Below are positions 14,109-16,217 of a stretch of DNA of 16,217 nucleotides, piece by piece. The notes beneath the pieces were generated by a model. That model did no database searches. It saw nothing but the letters and a program-made list of their open reading frames with translations, and was not told the DNA's origin. A program made the translations under genes and the position numbers. The stretch lies in assembly GCA_002293045.1 (NCBI GenBank), contig DBCM01000138.1, forward strand, positions 1 through 16,217, written 5' to 3'. Source of the DNA: Flavobacteriales bacterium UBA958 (GTDB lineage: Bacteria > Bacteroidota > Bacteroidia > Flavobacteriales_D > Crocinitomicaceae). Numbering within the stretch: position 1 is the first letter of the stretch; each line of letters opens with the position of its first letter.

Positions 14109-14603
14109 CTATGCAACCAACAATCCAATTACATAATACCCCCAAACCAAGAAGATCAAACTCACCAATGCGAAGTTCATGAGTATTGCTAGCAGGAACC
14201 CAATGAAGGTGCCAAATGCTGCTTTTAACGCCCTGCTTTGGTCTTTATAATCCATGTAGAGTTCTCCAATATAAGCGCCTATGAATGGTCCGATTAAAAA
14301 ACCGAATGGTATGGGTACAATGATTCCGATAATCATCCCAACATATGACCCACGAACCCCGTATTTAGAACCTTTGAAAATCTTCGTTCCGTATGCTGGA
14401 ATAATCCATTCTAATAGTAAACTTAATCCTGCAATGATACCCGTGACAATTACTATCCATAATGGAAGTTGAATGTTAGTAACAAAGTAACTAAGTAGTA
14501 TTGCTACCCATGCTAAGGGTGGTCCGCTTAATCCCGGCACAAAAGCCCCAACATAGCCCAGAATAATGAAAATCAGGGAGATAATGAGTAATAGGTACTC
14601 CAT
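14109..14603 (-). CDS. DUF456 membrane protein
   Basis: A 164-aa, very hydrophobic inner-membrane protein. An N-terminal helix ending in Gly-Ala-Phe-Val-Pro-Gly-Leu-Ser-Gly-Pro-Pro-Leu-Ala is the DUF456 signature. It is followed by a second helix pair, a Gly-Ser-Lys-Tyr-Gly-Val-Arg-Gly-Ser loop near residue 80, a Gly/Pro-rich Pro-Ile-Pro-Phe-Gly-Phe-Leu-Ile-Gly-Pro-Phe-Ile-Gly-Ala segment, and a last hydrophobic pair. The family has about this length and no known function. It is the last gene of the oxidoreductase operon: its ATG shares one base with the DUF2452 stop (TAATG on the minus strand), so translation is probably coupled. Confidence 0.88.
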   Translation of the reverse strand: MEYLLLIISLIFIILGYVGAFVPGLSGPPLAWVAILLSYFVTNIQLPLWIVIVTGIIAGLSLLLEWIIPAYGTKIFKGSKYGVRGSYVGMIIGIIVPIPFGFLIGPFIGAYIGELYMDYKDQSRALKAAFGTFIGFLLAILMNFALVSLIFLVWGYYVIGLLVA

Positions 14604-15064
14604 TAAAACAGGTTGAATGCGTCCGACTTTTTAAGGATTTCCCAGGTATGATCTGAAAGTAATTTAACCGTGGCTAAATACACTAAACTGGTTTTACTTC
14701 TGCCCCAATCTTCAGGTGCTACCAAGGATAATAAATACTCCGATTCCTTTTGATACAAATGATAGGTGTGGTGAATCAAGGGTTCAAACTTTAGATTACA
14801 CCGATAAATCATTTCAGAAATTTCCTTACGCTCTTGAATGCTTTTCGCTTGAACTGCCAATAGTTGAATTTGATCGTAAATTTGCTTGAGTTGCACATCC
14901 GTTTGGTACTCCATTGCCCGAAGTGCCCTACTTTTTAGTTTACCTTCATCTTCCGGTTTGATCGGCATACTGCCCGCATGATGCGCATAGGGAAGTAGTC
15001 CGGGATTCTCTGCGATTTTCTCCGGATCAATCGGGTTAATAAACGGTTCGTTCTGCTCACTCAT
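14603..15064 (-). CDS. DUF2452-family protein
   Basis: A 153-aa soluble protein. Its N-terminus is unstructured, with Asn-Pro-Gly-Leu-Leu-Pro-Tyr-Ala-His-His-Ala-Gly-Ser (about 20-32), followed by Pro-Glu-Asp-Glu-Gly-Lys-x-Lys and Ala-x-x-Ala-Met-x-x-Gln-Thr, then a long helix (about 50-90) that could form a coiled coil. Near residues 85-120, Ile-Tyr-Arg-Cys, Tyr-His-Leu-Tyr and Leu-Ser-Leu-Val-Ala-Pro-Glu-Asp-Trp-Gly complete the DUF2452 pattern. Function is unknown; the N-terminal His-His and Tyr residues could bind metal, which is speculation. It overlaps the upstream oxidoreductase gene by 8 nt and the DUF456 gene by 1 nt. Confidence 0.75.
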   Translation of the reverse strand: MSEQNEPFINPIDPEKIAENPGLLPYAHHAGSMPIKPEDEGKLKSRALRAMEYQTDVQLKQIYDQIQLLAVQAKSIQERKEISEMIYRCNLKFEPLIHHTYHLYQKESEYLLSLVAPEDWGRSKTSLVYLATVKLLSDHTWEILKKSDAFNLF

Positions 15065-16175
15065 TTAATACGATTTTACTCAATTTTTCTCCTACCAATG
15101 AACCAATAGCAACACCCATTCCACCCATTCTTACCCCAACAACCGTGTGCTTGTCAATGCGTTTTATGATGGGTTTCTTCGATGTCCCAAGACCCATTGT
15201 TCCTGCCCATTGGTATGCTATGTCAAACGATTTACCGGGGATAATGTTCGTTTGGAGTAAGGAAATAAGGTGGTTTTGAATGCGCCCAGTGGGTTCCATT
15301 GAGAGGGTTTGCTCTCCGGTGAAATCCAAGTTTCTTCCACCACCAAAGAGTATTCGATTTCCAATGTTCCTGAAATAGTAATATCCTTCATCAAAATGAA
15401 AGGTTCCATTAATGGCTAGGTCGTCTATTGGCGTAGTTACCAATACTTGAGCTCGAGCGGGAGTTACATCTAAGGGCAATAGGTTTGCCGCAAAGCCATT
15501 GGTGCAGACAACAACTTGATTTGCATGTAAGGTGCCAAATGGGGTGAGCAGTTCGCCCGAATCAATAGATTGAACAGGCGTTCCATACAAGAATTTAATT
15601 CCTGCTGTAATGCAAGATGCATGCAATGAATCAATTAATTGATCGGTTTGTATACTGCCTTCTAAGCGGTTTTTAAATGCAAACTTGAACCCGCGTATTC
15701 CCGATTTTGCAAGCATTTCATGGTCTTCGCCATAACACGATGCTTGCCCTGTGATTTTTTGAATATTATCGTTTAAATACGCTAAAAAGTCGGTGGATAA
15801 GTGTTCGTTTTTATCTAATAAATCCCAGGATCCACACGCTTCATATCCCATGCGCGCTGACGGGACAAGTTCCAGTAGACGTTTTAACCCGTCGTAACGC
15901 ATTGCAACGGTTTCCCATACCTCTTCTTCACTCATGCTTGCTAAATCGGTGTAGATTTCGGAAGGACTACCAAAACACGCAAACCCCGCATTTTTAGAAC
16001 TGGCACCCGTGGGTAAATATCCACGTTCTAACACAACAACTCGCAAGGATGAGTTGGCGTGTTTTAAGGCCAAAGCGCAGGTCATACCGACAATTCCAGC
16101 GCCTATAATCGCAACATCGATATGATCCGTATAGGCACGCTTTTCCCAGAAACTTAAGTCCTTATAATTAAGCAT
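15057..16175 (-). CDS. FAD-dependent oxidoreductase (DAO family)
   Basis: A 372-aa flavoprotein of the D-amino-acid-oxidase-like (DAO) family. The dinucleotide-binding motif Gly-Ala-Gly-Ile-Val-Gly is at residues 25-30, with the ribose-binding Glu at 50 (Val-Val-Leu-Glu-Arg). Then Thr-Gly-Ala-Ser-Ser-Lys-Asn-Ala-Gly-Phe (56-65) gives the typical substrate-side loop. A C-terminal Trp-Ala-Gly-Thr-Met-Gly and Val-Val-Gly-Val-Arg-Met-Gly-Gly-Met-Gly-Val complete the FAD site. Members oxidise amines or amino acids such as glycine or sarcosine with reduction of FAD; the substrate here is unknown. It is the first gene of a three-gene minus-strand operon, with start ATG at 16175. The 42 nt upstream hold no clear promoter box. 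Confidence 0.9.
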   Translation of the reverse strand: MLNYKDLSFWEKRAYTDHIDVAIIGAGIVGMTCALALKHANSSLRVVVLERGYLPTGASSKNAGFACFGSPSEIYTDLASMSEEEVWETVAMRYDGLKRLLELVPSARMGYEACGSWDLLDKNEHLSTDFLAYLNDNIQKITGQASCYGEDHEMLAKSGIRGFKFAFKNRLEGSIQTDQLIDSLHASCITAGIKFLYGTPVQSIDSGELLTPFGTLHANQVVVCTNGFAANLLPLDVTPARAQVLVTTPIDDLAINGTFHFDEGYYYFRNIGNRILFGGGRNLDFTGEQTLSMEPTGRIQNHLISLLQTNIIPGKSFDIAYQWAGTMGLGTSKKPIIKRIDKHTVVGVRMGGMGVAIGSLVGEKLSKIVLNE

Positions 16176-16217
16176 TTTATTTTCTCGCTTTATTTGTCGA
16201 AATTTGTAAGACTAAGG

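Overview
The window looks like a chromosome segment from a Bacteroidota bacterium, most likely of the Flavobacteriia type. The evidence is: a secreted protein with a C-terminal type IX secretion (T9SS) sorting domain and four SprB repeats; a TlpA-like thioredoxin with a DUF4369-like N-terminal half; promoter boxes of the form TAnnTTTG with TTTG upstream; and start codons that mostly follow A/T-rich leaders with no clear Shine-Dalgarno sequence.

Layout. (1) 39-1412 (+) is an exported TlpA-like thioredoxin. It converges through a long shared hairpin terminator on (2) a four-gene minus-strand operon, read cmk (start 4081) -> lipoprotein -> DUF4870 membrane protein -> SAM methyltransferase (end 1463), with overlaps or 2-nt gaps between genes. 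(3) 4145-7243 (-) is a 1032-aa T9SS-secreted SprB-repeat protein, separated from cmk by a perfect 20-bp palindrome. It is divergent from (4) yaaA (7334-8077, +), which has a clear Bacteroidota promoter. (5) 8179-13870 (+) is a visibly AT-rich accessory region. (6) 14109-16175 (-) is a compact operon of a FAD-dependent oxidoreductase, a DUF2452 protein and a DUF456 membrane protein.

The accessory region is the interesting part. It holds a small zinc-ribbon protein, an 839-aa uncharacterised protein with a PcfJ-like W-C...EIRG module, an intact NADAR (YbiA/RibX-type N-glycosidase) gene, a small exported protein, a frameshifted DUF1737 gene, and a 305-aa protein with a possible uracil-DNA-glycosylase-like core. 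Two further decayed NADAR pieces bracket it: a 5' fragment at 8179-8265 whose end overlaps the zinc-ribbon gene, and an internally deleted copy at 13755-13870 that keeps only recognisable start and end.

The same intergenic element (AAAATCATTTTTTT, 17 nt, then a TAnnTTTG-like box) occurs three times at 8659, 11266 and 13899, always on the plus strand and 27-39 nt after a coding end or decayed coding end. The last copy is followed by a hairpin and then a rho-independent terminator with no convincing gene between, so it may drive a small RNA. I infer a turnover hotspot built around NADAR and nucleic-acid-related genes, possibly defence-related. No integrase, transposase, tRNA or CRISPR is visible in the window.
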